From Isoetes taiwanensis (taxonomy: Eukaryota > Streptophyta > Lycopodiopsida > Isoetales > Isoetaceae), in the NCBI GenBank assembly GCA_021234155.1, contig JAJEKV010000111.1:2674968-2738967 (forward strand): 64,000 nucleotides of DNA, read 5' to 3'. Numbering within the stretch: position 1 is the stretch's first letter; every line of letters starts with the position of its first letter. The position numbers were made by a program, and so were the translations under genes. Positions 21,691-34,800 of the stretch are shown here, in pieces. Below the pieces are notes generated by a model. That model was not told the origin of the DNA. It ran no database searches and saw nothing but the letters and a program-made list of their open reading frames with translations.

Positions 21691-21774
21691 TTTTTATTAA
21701 GTTATAATTATAAGTTATTATTATAATTATAATAATAACGATTAAGTCAAAATGCACACCGTTCAATCCTTACA

Positions 21775-22300
21775 ATTGCAATTGATGGTGAATTTGGCGA
21801 GAATGGGGCTCCATGTGACACATCCATTCCAAAGATTATAGTTGGCTCCACAGGAGACCTTTGGAAGACCACGGCGAAATTCCATCGATAACATGCGTTA
21901 TTATATCCTCCACACTCTGATTTTGAAAGTAAGTCTTGAGTTCAATGAGCAGGGGAGCCATTATGGGGTACCAAGTGAGTTACCTTGGCATTAATTTTCA
22001 AAGCCACATTAGTCAAATCTTGATCATTTATATTACGGGGAGGAACTATACAGCGATTAACAACTCCAGCGTCGGCGAAGCAGGTTTGTTAAGCGGCCAC
22101 CAAAACATCTCTGCATAAGTATGCATTGCATCTTCCTTAAGTAAACTACATATAAAAGGAATCAAACCATTACGGCATAGAGATCGGTCTTTACGAGGTA
22201 GAATGCATAGAATAAACTCTGGTGGCTCTTTTTAGCTTGAGATTTTAAAGCATTGAACATCATTGAAACTCTGTGAATATCGATGGGGAGGAAATCAACA
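21775..22300 (-). pseudogene. Argonaute MID-PIWI fragment inside the transposon (copy 2)
   Basis: The minus strand reads HRVSMMFNALKSQ, then NINDQDLTNVALKINAK (Asp in place of the conserved Tyr). Next, in one open frame, comes VEPTIIFGMDVSHGAP directly followed by FSPNSPSIAIVR. So the PIWI start that is frameshifted in copy 1 is continuous here and confirms the family. The segment between KINAK and PTIIFG matches no standard Argonaute sequence and may be an intron or decayed. No downstream PIWI (second Asp, His) is present. Confidence 0.72.
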
Positions 22301-22500
22301 TGATGCTATTGGTAACAATGATCTGAGATAACAAGGAATCGGTGAGAATGATAGTTGGGGAATTGCATCAAATGGAAATAGCCGGATGGGGAGGAGGCAA
22401 CTTCGGATGCCAATGATTCTTGGGGTATTGCTTCCAATGAAACTCACACATCAGGAGCGGATAATAATGGAGCACTAGTTGGCAATGATTACTTATGTAT
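22270..22500 (+). pseudogene. WG-repeat region, copy 2
   Basis: Contains RWGGNQHDAIGNND, then after a stop GENDSWGIASNGN, then a shifted WGGG, then ndSWGIASNETHTSG. The motifs are the same as at 15,323-15,544, but the frame is interrupted by small indels. Confidence 0.4.
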
Positions 22501-22576
22501 TTTATCTATCCTTCTTTATCTATCCACTTAGATTTCTCTCCATCCTTGTTTATCTATCCACTTTAATAAACCCGAC

Positions 22577-22831
22577 TTGTGCACCATTGAGCTTCACTTG
22601 CATACTTTCATACTAAATCAAGCTTGCCAATCACTTGATCATGGCTGTAGCGATTGCAAACATATGGCTCACCCGGGTTGCTCTTACGCATACAATCTAC
22701 ACAAGGCATGCCCAGGCTACGATCCATGCAAAGGCTGCAAGAAGAGCTTCTTTGATTTGCCATATTCTCTGGAATGCATGATCACATACAACTTCATATA
22801 TGGTTGCAGCCTCTTCATAGATTCTTGCTAA
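22577..22831 (+). CDS. Cys-rich DC1-like fragment, copy 2
   Basis: An open frame of about 84 residues whose middle reads HGCSDCKHMAHPGCSYAYNL, then HKACPGYDPCKGCKK. The pattern CxxC, then C-x-Y-x-LHKACP, resembles one half of a plant DC1 (divergent C1) zinc-binding domain. A full DC1 domain is longer, so this is at best partial. The first codon of the open frame is TTG, so no natural start is shown. It sits at the right end of transposon unit 2, beside the Argonaute and WG pieces, and is probably another captured fragment. Confidence 0.4.
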   Translation: MCTIELHLHTFILNQACQSLDHGCSDCKHMAHPGCSYAYNLHKACPGYDPCKGCKKSFFDLPYSLECMITYNFIYGCSLFIDSC

Positions 22832-22869
22832 GGGTTTTGGACCGGGCTTGGGGGTTCAGCGGCGTCTCA

Positions 22870-25800
22870 CCTTGAATTTCCGAGTTCCCGGGGCCTTGGG
22901 AGAGGAAATTTGGGGCAAACCTCGGGAGGGATTTTGGGATCCAGCTCTGGCGTCAACACCCCAACCCACTTCAAGACCGCGGCGCCAAGGTCCCGGCCGT
23001 AGAATCGACAAGGAGAGGGCCTCGCGTAAACCACAATGGGTTGCGGGCTCTAGAAAGGGTTTACGTTTTGGGGGGCGAAGTCTGTCTGTTACACAAGGAC
23101 TGGCGGCGGCGGCCGTAGAATCACGGGGCAAGAGGCCCGGCGGGCGGAGTTTGGGCCTTTCCTCCTCCCGATGTGGCAAGTAGAAGTTAGGCTTTTTCTG
23201 ATGTAACATTAAATAAATTAAAGCAATTAATGCATTACCGCGAAAATAAATTCGGTTTTGCAGTAGGGATCCCTAATTCATCTCCGGCCTACGGCCCAAT
23301 TTTGAATTTTGGGAGAAGGTCTAGGTCAAAGGGTTAGCATTAGAGCGGTGGGGCAGCCGGATTGCGGGAACAGCAGAGCTGGCACCCTTCCCCAAGTCAA
23401 ACGAGGCCGGGACCTTGCGGGGATCCCTCACAAGAGGGAGAGTCCAGGACCCGGGGGCGGGGATCAAAAAAAGTTCGAGCAGCCCTTCTGGCGGCTCCCG
23501 GGGCTGCGCTAATGACCACCCTCCGGGGCCGGTTCCCCTATCCGGCCGTTGGATCCTCCGTTCGGGGCCCCTCTTGGGGAAGGTCAAAAAGATTCCAGAT
23601 CGGTCGGGAGAACTTGTCAAACCCATGGCGTCGATGTCGACCTTGTAGAAACCACCTTTGTTTGTCGTTCGAGACGCAGGATGCTCGGAATGGCAAATAG
23701 ACCACCAAATCGTCAGGAATGGCGAAATTACCCTAGGGAGCAAGTTACACGGTGGGTTTTGCGAAAGAAGGAAACACTCCGCCCTCCACGGCGGTATCCA
23801 TGCACATCCTAGGCCAATTGACTACTGAGTGTGATGGAAGTGAGCTACTTTGGCTTCTTGGAGTTGGGTGGTCTTACGGCCCGCGGAACTTGGTCCCCGA
23901 GGCAATGTCGGCGTTAAAGTCCATTGGCGAGTCGGTCCTTGATTCCCAGGAGGAGGAGGCCCGTCAGTCCCAGGGGCCTTGGGGAGGAGAGAAATTTGGG
24001 GCAAGCGACCTCGGGAGGATTTTAGGGTCCAGCTTTCTGGCGTCAACACCCCAACCCACTTCAAGACCGCGGCGCCAAGGTCCGGCCGAATCGACAGGGA
24101 GAGAGGGCCTCCGAAGCGTAAACCACGTGGGTTGCCGGGCTCTAGAAGGGTTTACGTTTTGGGGCGGGAGTCTGGTCTGTGCACTGGGACACTGGCCAGA
24201 AGCGGCGGCCCAGAAATCGAACAAGGGAGGCCCGGCGGGCGGAGTTTGGGCCTTTCCTCCTCCCGATGTGGCAAGTAGAAGTCGAGGGAATTGCTTTTTT
24301 ATGGCAAGACATTATTAAATTCGCAATTAATGCATTGCCGAAAATAAATTCGGTTTTGCCGGTAGGGATCCCCTAATTCATCTCGGCCTACGGCCCAATT
24401 TTGAATTTTAGGGAGAAGGTCTAGGTCAAAGGGTTAGCATTAGAGCGGTCGGGGCGGCCGGATTGCGGGGAACAGCAGGGCGGCACCCTTCCCAAGTCAA
24501 GCGAGGCGGGGACCTTGCGGGGATCCCTCACAAGAGGGAGAGTCCGGGACCCGGGGGCGGGATCCAAAAAGTTCGGCAGCCCTTCTGGCGGCTCCCCGGG
24601 GCTGCGCTAATGACCACCCTCCGGGCGGTTCCCCTATCCGACCCGTTGGATCCTCCGTTCGGGGGGCCCCTCTTGGGAAGGTCCAAAAGATTCCAGATCG
24701 GTCGGGAGAACTTGTCAAACCCGAGGCGTCGATGTCGGCCTTGTAGAAACCGCCTTTGTTTTGTCGTTCGGGCGCAGGATGCTCGGAATGGCAAATAGAC
24801 CACTATAAAATCGTCCAGGAATGGCGAAATTACCCTAGGGAGCAAGTTACACGGTCGGTTTTGCGAAAAAAGGAAACACTCCGCCCTCCACGGCGGTATC
24901 CGCATGCACATCCTAGGCCAATTGACTCACGGTGTGATGGAAGTGAGGCTACTTTGGCTTCTTGGAGTTGGTGGTCTTCTGGCCCGCGGAACTTGGTCCC
25001 CAGGCAATGTCGGCGTTAGAGTCCATTGGCGAGTCCCTAGATCGCCGATTCGGAGAGAAAGGAGGTCGCGGTCGATCCCCGGGGGCCTTGGGAGAGAGGA
25101 ATTTGGGGCAAGCAACCTCGGAGGGCCTTAGGGTCAGCTCTGGCGTCAACACCCCAACCCCACTTCAAGACCGCGGCAAGGGTCCGGCGAATCGACAAAG
25201 GAGGGGGCCTCAAAGCGTAAACCACCATGGGTTTGCCGGGGCTCTAGAAGGGTTTACGTTTTGGGGGGCGAGTCTGATCTGTTGCACTGGGACCTGGCGG
25301 CTGCGGCCCGAGAATCTGGGCAAAGGGAACCGGCGGGCTGAGTTTGGGCCTTTCCTCCTCCCGATGTGGCAAGTAGAAGTTAGAAGCTTTGCGATGGCAA
25401 GACATTAAGTAAATTACGCAATTAATGCATTTGCCGCGAAAATAAATTCGGTTTTTGCAGTAGGATCCCTAATTCATCTCCGGCCTACGGCCCAATTTTG
25501 AATTTTGGGAGAAGGTCTAGGTCAAAGGGTTAGCATTAGAGCGGTCGGGGCAGCCCGTTGCGGGGAACAGCAGAGCTGGCACCCTTCCCAAGTCAAAGCG
25601 AGGCGGGGACCTTGCGGGGATCCCTCACAAGAGGGAGAGTCCGGGACCCGGGGAGGCGGGATCCAAAAGTTCCGAGGCAGCCCCTTCTGGCGGCTCCCGG
25701 GGCTGCGCTAATGACCACCCTCCGGGCCCGGTTCCCCTATCCGGCCAGTTGGATCCTCCGTTCGGGGGCCCCTCTTGGGAAGGTCAAAAGATTCCAGATC

Positions 25801-28800
25801 GGTCGGTCAGGAGAACTTGTCAAACCCAGCGGCGTCGATGTCGACCTTGTAGAAACCCGTTTTGTCGTTTAGGGACGCAGGGATGCTCACACCCTCGAGG
25901 AATGGCAAATAGACCCTGCCAAATCGTCAGGAATGGCCCGCGGAATTACCCCTAGGGAGCAAGTTACGGTCGGTTTTTGCGAAAAGGGAAACACTCCGCC
26001 CTCCCGCAGCCCGGTATCGCATGCACATCCCTAGGCCAATTGACTACGAGTGTGATGGAAGTGAGCTACTTTGGCGCTTCTTGGAGTTGGGTGGTCTTAC
26101 GTACGGAACTTGATCCCCCAGGGCAATGTCGGCGTTACGAGTCCATTGGCGGTCGGATCCTTTTTCCCGGGAGGCGGGAGGTGGCCCGTCGTCCCCGGGG
26201 CCTTGGGGAGAGGAAATTTGGGGCAAAGCGACCTCAGGAGGGGGATTTTAGGGTCAGCTCTCAGGCGTCAACACCCCAACCCACTTCAAGACACGGCGCA
26301 AGGTCCGGCCCGAATCGACAAGGAGAGGGCCTCGAAGCGTAAACCACAGTGGGTTGCCGGGGCTCTAGAAGGGTTTACGTTTTGGGGGCGAGTCTGTCTG
26401 TTGCACTGGGACTGGCGAGCGGCCGCGAGAATCTGAAGCAAGGGGCCCGGCGGGGCGGAGTTTGGGCCTTTCCTCCTCCCGATGTGGCAAAGTAGAAGTC
26501 GAGGCAGCTTTTGCTGATGGCAAGACATTAAGTAAATTAGCAATTAATGCATTGCCGCGAAAATAAATTCGGTTTTTGCCGGTGGGATCCCTAATTCATC
26601 TCGACACTACGGCCCAATTTTGAATTTTAGGAGAAGGTCTAGGTCAAAGGGTTAGCATTAGAGCGGTCCGGGGCAGCCCGTTGCGGGGGCAGCCCAGAGC
26701 TGGCACCCTTCCCAAGTCAAAGCGAGGCCGAGGGACCTTGCGGGGGATCCCTCACAAGAGGGAGAGTCCGGACCCGGGGCGGGGATCAAAAAGTTCCCAG
26801 GCGACCCCTTCTGGCGCTCCCCCGGCTGCGCTAATGACCACCCTCGGGCCGGTTCCCCTATCCGGCCGTTGGATCCTCCGTTCGGGGGCCCCTCTTGGGG
26901 AAGGTCCAAAGATTCCAGTCGGTCGGGAGAACTTGTCAAACCCGTGGAGCGTCCCGATGTCGACCTTGTAGAAACCTTGCTTGTTTTGTCGTTCGAGACG
27001 CAGGGATGCTCAGGAATGGCAAATAGACCACCCAAATCGTCAGGAATGGCGAAATTACCCTAGGGAGCAAGTTACCGGTCGGTTTTGCGAAGAAGGAAAC
27101 ACTCCGCCCTCCCGCGGCGGTATCCCGCATGCACATCCTAGGCCAATTGACTTCTGAGTGTGATGGAAGTGAGCTACTTTGGCTTCTTGGAGTTGGTGGG
27201 TCTTACGCCCGCGGAACTTGGTCCCAGGGGCAATGTCGGCGTTAAGGTCCATTGGCGAGTCGGATCCTTGATTCCAGGAGGGGGAGGTGGCCCGTCCCGT
27301 CCCGGGGGGCCTTGGGGAGAGAATTTGGGGCAAGCGGCCTCAGGAGGGATTTTAGGGTCCAGCGCTCTGGCGTCAACACCCCAACCCCACTTCAAGACCG
27401 CGGCGCCAAGGTCCGGCCGAATCGACAAGGAGGGCCTCGAAGCGTAAACCACATGGGTTGCCGGGCTCTAGAAGGGTTTTACGTTTTGGGGCGAGAAGTC
27501 TGTCTGTTACGCAGGACCTGGCGAGAAGCGGCAGCCAGGGAATACGAACAAGGGCCCGGCGGGCCCGGGTTTGGGCCTTTCCTCCTCCCGGATGTGGCAA
27601 GTAGAAGTCGGGAAGCGCTTTTCCTGATGTGGCAAGACATTAAATAAATTCACAATTAATGCATTGCACGAAAATAAATTCCGGTTTTTGCCGGATCCCT
27701 AATTCATCTCAGCACCTGCGGCCCAATTTTGAATTTTGGGAGAAGGTCTAGGTCAAAGGGTTAGCATTAGAGCGGTCGGGGCAGCGGTTGCGGGAACAGC
27801 AGAGGCACACCCTTCCCAAGTCAAAGCGAGGCCCGGGACCTTGCGGGGATCCCTCACAAGAGGGAGAGTCCAGGACCCGGGCGGGGATCAAAAAGTTCCC
27901 GAGGCACCCTTCTGGCGGCGCTCCCGGGGCTAATGACCGCCTAATGACCACCCTCCGGGAGCCGGTTCCCCTATCCCGGCCGTTGGATCCTCCGTTCGAG
28001 GGGCCCCTCTTGAAGGTCCAAAGATTCCCGATCGGTCAGGAGAACTTGTCAAACCCTTGGGGCGTCGATGTCGGCCTTGTAGAAACCGCCTTTGTTTTGT
28101 CGTTCGGAGACGCAGGATGCTCGGAATGGCAAATAGACCACCTGCCAAATCGTCAGGAATGGCGAAATTACCCTAGGGAGCAAGTTACGGTCGGTTTTGA
28201 AAAAGGAAACACTCCGCCCTCCACGGCCGGTATCCCGCATGCATCCTAGGCCAATTGACTTCGAGTGTGATGGAAGTGAGCTACTTTGGCCTTCTTGGAG
28301 TTGGGTGGTCTTCTGGCCCACGGAACTTGGTCCCCGGGCAATGTCGGCGTTCAATTGGCGAGTCGGTCAGTTCTGAGTCCCAGTCCCAGGGCCTTGGGGA
28401 GAAATTTGGGGCAGCGACCTCGGGAGGATTTTAGGGTCAGCGCTCTCAGCGTCAACACCCCAACCCCACTTCAAGACCGGGGGTCCCGTCGGCCCGAATC
28501 GACAGGGAGAGGGGCCTCCGAAGCGTAAACCACAGTGGGTTGCCCGGGCTCTAGAAGGGTTTACGTTTGGGGGCGAGTCTGATCTATTGCACTGGGACTG
28601 GCAGCGGCAGCCAGAATACGAACAAGGGGCGGCCCGGCCGGAGTTTGGGCCTTTCCTCCCCTCCCGATGTAGCAAGTAGAAAGTCGGGCTTTGCGATGGC
28701 AAGACATTAGTAAATTCACCAATTAATGCATTGCGAAAATAAATTCGGTTTTGCCAGGTAGGGATCCCTAATTCATCTCCGGCCTACGGCCCAATTTTGG

Positions 28801-31800
28801 AATTTTGGGAGAAGGTCTAGGTCAAAGGGTTAGCATTAGAGCGGTCGGGGGCAGCCCGTTGCGGAGGCAACCAGAGCGGCACCCTTCCCAAAGTCAAAGC
28901 GAGGCCCGGGGACCTTGCGGGGATCCCTCACAAGAGGGGAGAGTCCGGACCCGGGCGGGGGATCAAAAAAAGTTCCCGAGGCAGCCCTTCTGGCGGCGCT
29001 CCCGGGGCTGCGCTAATGACCACCCTCCCGGGCCGGTTCCCCTATCCGGCCGTTGGATCCTCCGTTCGGGGGCCCCTCTTGGGAAGGTCCAAAAGATTCC
29101 AGATCGGTCGGAGAACTTGTCAAACCGGCGGGCGTCTGATGTCGACCTTGTAGAAACCGCCTTTGTTTTGTCGTTCGGACACAGGGATGCTCGAATGGCA
29201 AATAGACCACTGCCAAATGCGTCCCGGGAATGGCGAAATTACCCTAGGGGAGCAAGTTACACGGTGGGTTTTTGCGAAAAAGAAGGGAAACACTCCGCCC
29301 TCCCGCGGCGGTATCCAGCATGCACATCCCTAGGCCAATTGACTACGAGTGTGATGGAAGTGAGCTACTTTGGCTTCTTGGAGTTGGGTGGTCTTACAGC
29401 CGCGGAACTTGGTCCCCAGGGGCAATGTCGGCGTTAGAGTCCATTGGCGAGTCGGATCCGCGATTCGGAGGAGGTCTTGGCGTCAGTCCCGGGGGCCTTG
29501 GGGAGAGGAAATTTGGGGCAAGCGACCTCGGAGGATTTTAGAGTCCCTTCTGGCGTCAACACCCCAACTCCACTTCAAGACCGCGCGCCAAGGTCGGCCG
29601 AATCGACAAGGAGGGCCTCGAAAGCGTAAACCACGTGGGTTGCCGGGCTCTAGAAGGGTTTACGTTTTGGGGGCGAGTCTGATCTGTTGCACTTGGGACT
29701 GGCGAAGCTTGCGTAGAAAATCTGAGACAAGGAGGCGGCGGGCCGCGGAGTTTGGGCCTTTCCTCCTCCCGATGTGGCAAGTAGAAATTCGGGCTTTTTG
29801 CGATGGCAAGACATTAAGTAAATTACTTAATTAATGCATTGCCGAAAATAAATTCGGTTTTTGCCGGTAGGATCCCTAATTCATCTCCGGCCTACGGCCC
29901 AATTTTGAATTTTAGGAGAAGGTCTAGGTCAAAGGGTTAGCATTAGAGCGGTCGGGGCAGCCCGTTGCGGGGGCACCAGTGGCACCCTTCCCAAGTCAAA
30001 GCGAGGCCAGGACCTTGCGGGGATCCCTCACAAGAGGGAGAGTCCAGGACCCGAGGGGCGGGGGATCCAAAAAGTTCCCGGCGGCAGCCCTTCTGGCGGC
30101 TCCCGGGGCTGCGCTAATGACCACCCTCCGGGCCGGTTCCCCTATCCGGCCGTTGGATCCTCCGTTCGGGGGCCCTCTTGGGGAAGGTCAAAAGATTCCA
30201 GTCGGTCAGGAGAACTTGTCAAACCAGGCGTCCCGTCTGATGTCGACCTTGTAGAAACCCGCTTTGTTTTGTCGTTCGAGACGCGGGGATGCTCAGGAAT
30301 GGCAAATAGACCACCAAATCGTCAGGAATGGCGAAATTACCCTAGGGGAGCAAGTTACCGCGGTCGGTTTTGCGAAAGAAGGAAACACTCCGCCCTCCAC
30401 GGCCGGTATCCAGCATGCATCCCTAGGCCAATTGACTACGAGTGTGATGGAAGTGAGCTACTTTGGGCTTCTTGGAGTTGGGGTGGTCTTGTACCCGCGG
30501 AACTTGGTCCCGGGGGCAATGTCGGCGTTAGAGTCCATTGGCAGGTCGGATCCTCGGTTCGGAGAGGGGAGGTTGCCCGTCCGTCCCGGGGGCCTTGGGG
30601 AGAGGGCAAATTTGGGGCAAGCAGCCTCCCGGAGGGATTTTAGGGTCAAGCTCTCGGCGTCAACACCCCAACCCCACTTCAAGACATGGCGCCCAAGGTC
30701 CGGCGAATCGACAAGGAGGGCCTCCGGCGTAAACCACAGTGGGTTGCCGGGCTCTAGAAGGGTTTTACGTTTTGGGGGCCGAGTCTGATGCATTGCACTG
30801 GGACTTGACCCGGCGGCGGCCGTAGAAATCTGAACAAGGGGCCCGGCGGAGGCGGAGTTTGGGCCTTTCCTCCTCCCGATGTGGCAAGTAGAAGTCGAGG
30901 GCGCTTTTGCGTGGCAAGACATTAAATAAATTACTTAATTAATGCATTGCCGCGAAAATAAATTCCGGTTTTGCCCGTAGGGATCCCTAATTCATCTCGG
31001 CCTGCGGCCCAATTTTTGGATTTTCGGAGAAGGTCTAGGTCAAAGGGTTAGCATTAGAGCGGTCGGGGCAGCCCGTTGCGGGGGCAGCCGGCAGCACCCT
31101 TCCCCAAGTCAAGCGAGGCCAGGACCTTGCAGGGGATCCCTCACAAGGGGGAGAGTCCCACAGACCCGGGGGGGGGATCCAAAAAGTTCGAGGCAGCCCT
31201 TCTGGCGGCTCCCGGGGCTGCAGCTAATGACCACCCTCCAGGGCCCGGTTCCCCTATCAAACCGTTGGATCCTCCGTTCGGGGCCCCTCTTGGGGAAGGT
31301 CCAAAAGATTCCAGATCGGTCAGGAGAACTTGTCAAACGGCGGAAGCGTCTGATGTCGGCCTTGTAGAAACCGCCTTGTTTTGTCGTTCGGAGACGCAGG
31401 GGATGCTCCGGAATGGCAAATAGACCACTTAAAAATCGTCCGGGAATGGCGAAATTACCCTAGGGGAGCAAGTTACCACGATTAGGTTTTCGAAAGAAGA
31501 AACACTCCGCCCTCCCTCGGTTATCCCACATGCACATCCTAGGCCAATTGACTCACGAGTGTGATGGAAGTGAGCTACTTTGGCGCTTCTTGGGTTGGGT
31601 GGTCTTACGGCCCGCGGAACTTGGTCCCGAGGGCAATGTCGGCGTTAAAGAGTCCATTGGCGGTCAGATCACGGTCCCCAGGGAGGGAGGTGCTCCCGTC
31701 AGTCCCCAGGGGCCTTGGGGAGAAATTTGGGGCAAAAGCGACCTCAGGAGGGGATTTTTAGAATCCAGCCTTTCACAGTCAACACCCCAACTCCACTTCA

Positions 31801-34800
31801 AGACACCATTGGCAAGGTCCCGGCCGAATCGACAAGGAGAGGGCCTCCGAAGCGTAAACCACAGTGGGTTGCGGGCTCTAGAAGGGTTTACGTTTTGGGG
31901 GCGAGTCTGGTCTGTTGCACTGGGACTGGCCAGCGGCCCGCCGAGGAATCTGAACAAAAAGGGCGGCGGGGCGGAGTTTGGGCCTTTCCTCCTCCCGATG
32001 TGGCAAGTAGTAGAAGAAGTCGGGGCACTTTTGCGATGGCAAGACATTAGTAAATTGCATGTTAATGCATTGCCGCGAAAATAAATTCGGTTTTTGCCCA
32101 GCCGGGATCCCTAATTCATCTCGGCCCGCGGCCCAATTTTGAATTTTAGGAGAAGGTCTAGGTCAAAGGGTTAGCATTAGAGCGGTCGGGGCAGCCCGTT
32201 GCGGGGCAGCAGAGGCTGGCACCCTTCCCAAGTCAAGCGAGGCCGGGACCTTGCGGGGATCCCCTCACAAGAGGGAGAGTCCGGACCCGGGCCGGGATCA
32301 AAAAAGTTCCCGGCAGACCCTTCTGGCGGCTCCCGGGGCTGCGCTAATGACCACCCTCCGGGGCCGGTTCCCCTATCCGGCCAGTTGGATCCTCCGTTCG
32401 GGGGCCCCTCTTGGGGAAGGTCCAAAAGATTCCAGATCGGTCAGGAGAACTTGTCAAACCCTTGAGCGTCGATGTCGACCTTGTAGAAACCTGCTTGTTT
32501 GTCGTTGAGACGCAGGGATGCTCGGGAATGGCAAATAGACCACCAAATCGTCCGGAATGGCGAAATTACCCTAGGGAGCAAGTTACGGTCGGTTTTGCGA
32601 AAGAAGGAAACACTCCGCCCCCTCCCGCGGCCCGGTATCCCGCATGCACATCCTAGGCCAATTGACTACGAGTGTGATGGAAGTGAGCTACTTTGGCTTC
32701 TTGGAGTTGGGTGGTCTTCACGGCCCCGGAACTTGGTCCCCGAGGGCAATGTCGGCGTTGAGTCCATTGGCGAGTCGGTCGGTCATTCAGGAGGCCCGGA
32801 GGTGGCCCGTCGTCCCGAGGGGCCAGGGGAGAGGAAATTTGGGGCAAGCAGCCTCCGGAGGATTTTAGGGGTCAGCTTCTGGCGTCAACACCCCAACTCC
32901 ACTTCAAGACATGGCGCAAAGGTCCCGCCCGAATCGACAAGGAGGGGCCTCGAAAGCGTAAACCACAGTGGGTTGCCGGGCTCTAGAAGGGTTTTGCGTT
33001 TTGGGGGCGAGTCTGTCTGTTGCACTGGGACCTGGCGAAAGCAGCAGGCCAGAGAATACGGGCAAGGGGCTGGCGGGCGGAGTTTGGGCCTTTCCTCCTC
33101 CCGATGTGGCAAGTAGAAGTTCGGCTTTTGCGATGGCAAGACATTAAATAAATTCGCAATTAATGCATTGCCGAAAAATAAATTCGGTTTTTGCCGGTAG
33201 GATCCCTAATTCATCTCCGCACCGCGGCCCAATTTTGGAATTTTTGAGGAAAGGTCTAGGTCAAAGGGTTAGCATTAGAGCGGTGGGGGCAGCCCGGGGG
33301 GCAGCAGAGGCTGGCACCCTCCCCAAGTCCAAGCGAGGCCGGGGACCTTGCGGGGATCCCTCACAAGAGGGAGTCCAGGACCCGGGCGGGGATCAAAAAG
33401 TTCCCGGCGACCCTTCTGGCGGCGCTCCCCGGGGCTGCCTGCTAATAACCACCCTCCGGGCAGGTTCCCCCTATCCGGCCGTTGGATCCTCGGATTCGGG
33501 GGGCCCCTCTTGGGGAGGGTCAAAAGATTCGAGTCGGTCAGGGAGAACTTGTCAAACCCATGGGCGTCGATGTCGACCTTGTAGAAACCCGCCTTTGTTT
33601 GTCGTTCGGGCACAGGGATGCTCGGAATGGCAAATAGACCCTGCCAAATCGTCCGGAATGGCGAAATTACCCTAGGGAGCAAGTTACGGTCGGTTTTTGA
33701 AAGAAGGAAACACTCCGCCCTCCCGCGGCGGTATCCCTACATGCATCCTAGGCCAATTGACTACGAGTGTGATGGAAGTGAGCTACTTTGGCGCTTCTTG
33801 GAGTTGGGGTGGTCTTCGGCCCACGGAACTTGGTCCCAGGCAATGTCGGCGTTCTGGAGTCCATTGGCGGAGTCAGTCAGCGATTCCGGGAAGGGGAGGT
33901 CGCCCGTCCGTCCCGGGGCCTTGGGGAGAGAGAATTTGGGGCAAGCGACCTCCGGAGAGGATTTTAGAGTCCCAGCGCTTCTGGCGTCAACACCTAACCC
34001 CACTTCAAGACCGCAGCAAAGGTCGGCGAATCACGACAAGGAGAGGGCCTCAGAAAGCGTAAACCACAGTGGGTTGCCGGGCTCTAGAAGGGTTTGCGTT
34101 TTTGGGGGCGAGTCTGATGCATTTACCAAGGACCTGGCCCAGCGGCAGCAGCCGAGAATCACGGACAAGAGGCGGCTGACGGGCGGAGTTTGGAGCCTTT
34201 CCTCCTCCCGATGTGGCAAGTAGAAGTGGGGGGCGCTTTGGTGTAGACATTAAACAAATTCGCATTAATGCATTGCGAAAATAAATTCCGGTTTTGCCAG
34301 CGGGATCCCTAATTCATCTCAGCACCTACGGCCCAATTTTGAATTTTTAGGAGGAGGTCTAGGTCAAAGGTTAGCATTAGAGCGGTCGGGGCAGCCCGTT
34401 GCGGGGAACAGGCACAGCACACCCTTCCCAAGTCAAAGCGAGGCGGGGACCTTGCGGGGATCCCTCACAAGAGGGAGAGTCCGGACCCGGGCCGGGGATC
34501 AAAAAGTTCCCAGGCAACCCTTCTGGCGGCTCCCCGGGGCTGCGCTAATGACCACCCTCCGGGCCCCGGTTCCCCTATCCGACCGTTGGATCCTCCGTTC
34601 GAGGGGCCCTCTTGGGGAAGGTCAAAAGATTCCAGATCGGTCAGGGAGAACTTGTCAAACCGTAGGCGTCCCGATGTCGACCTTGTAGAAACCGCCTTTG
34701 TTTTGTCGTTCGGGCGCAGGATGCTTTCAGGAATGGCAAATAGACCACATAAATCGTCCAGGAATGGCGAAATTACCCTAGGGAGCAAGTTACCGCGGTC

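Larger units (their letters stand above)
15825..22850 (-). mobile_element. CACTA-like transposon unit 2 (tandem copy of unit 1)
   Basis: Collinear with 8,850-15,815 from the ACGTCG subterminal patch through the AT-rich block, the broken gene, the three 120-bp units, the (GAA)n tract and the cargo. It lacks the first 350 bp of unit 1, including the CACTA end. Its right side runs past the point where unit 1 reads tgtagtg and stops against the satellite array. Differences from unit 1 are mostly small and concentrate in CTG/ACG and ACGACG/GCGGCG contexts. Confidence 0.7.
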
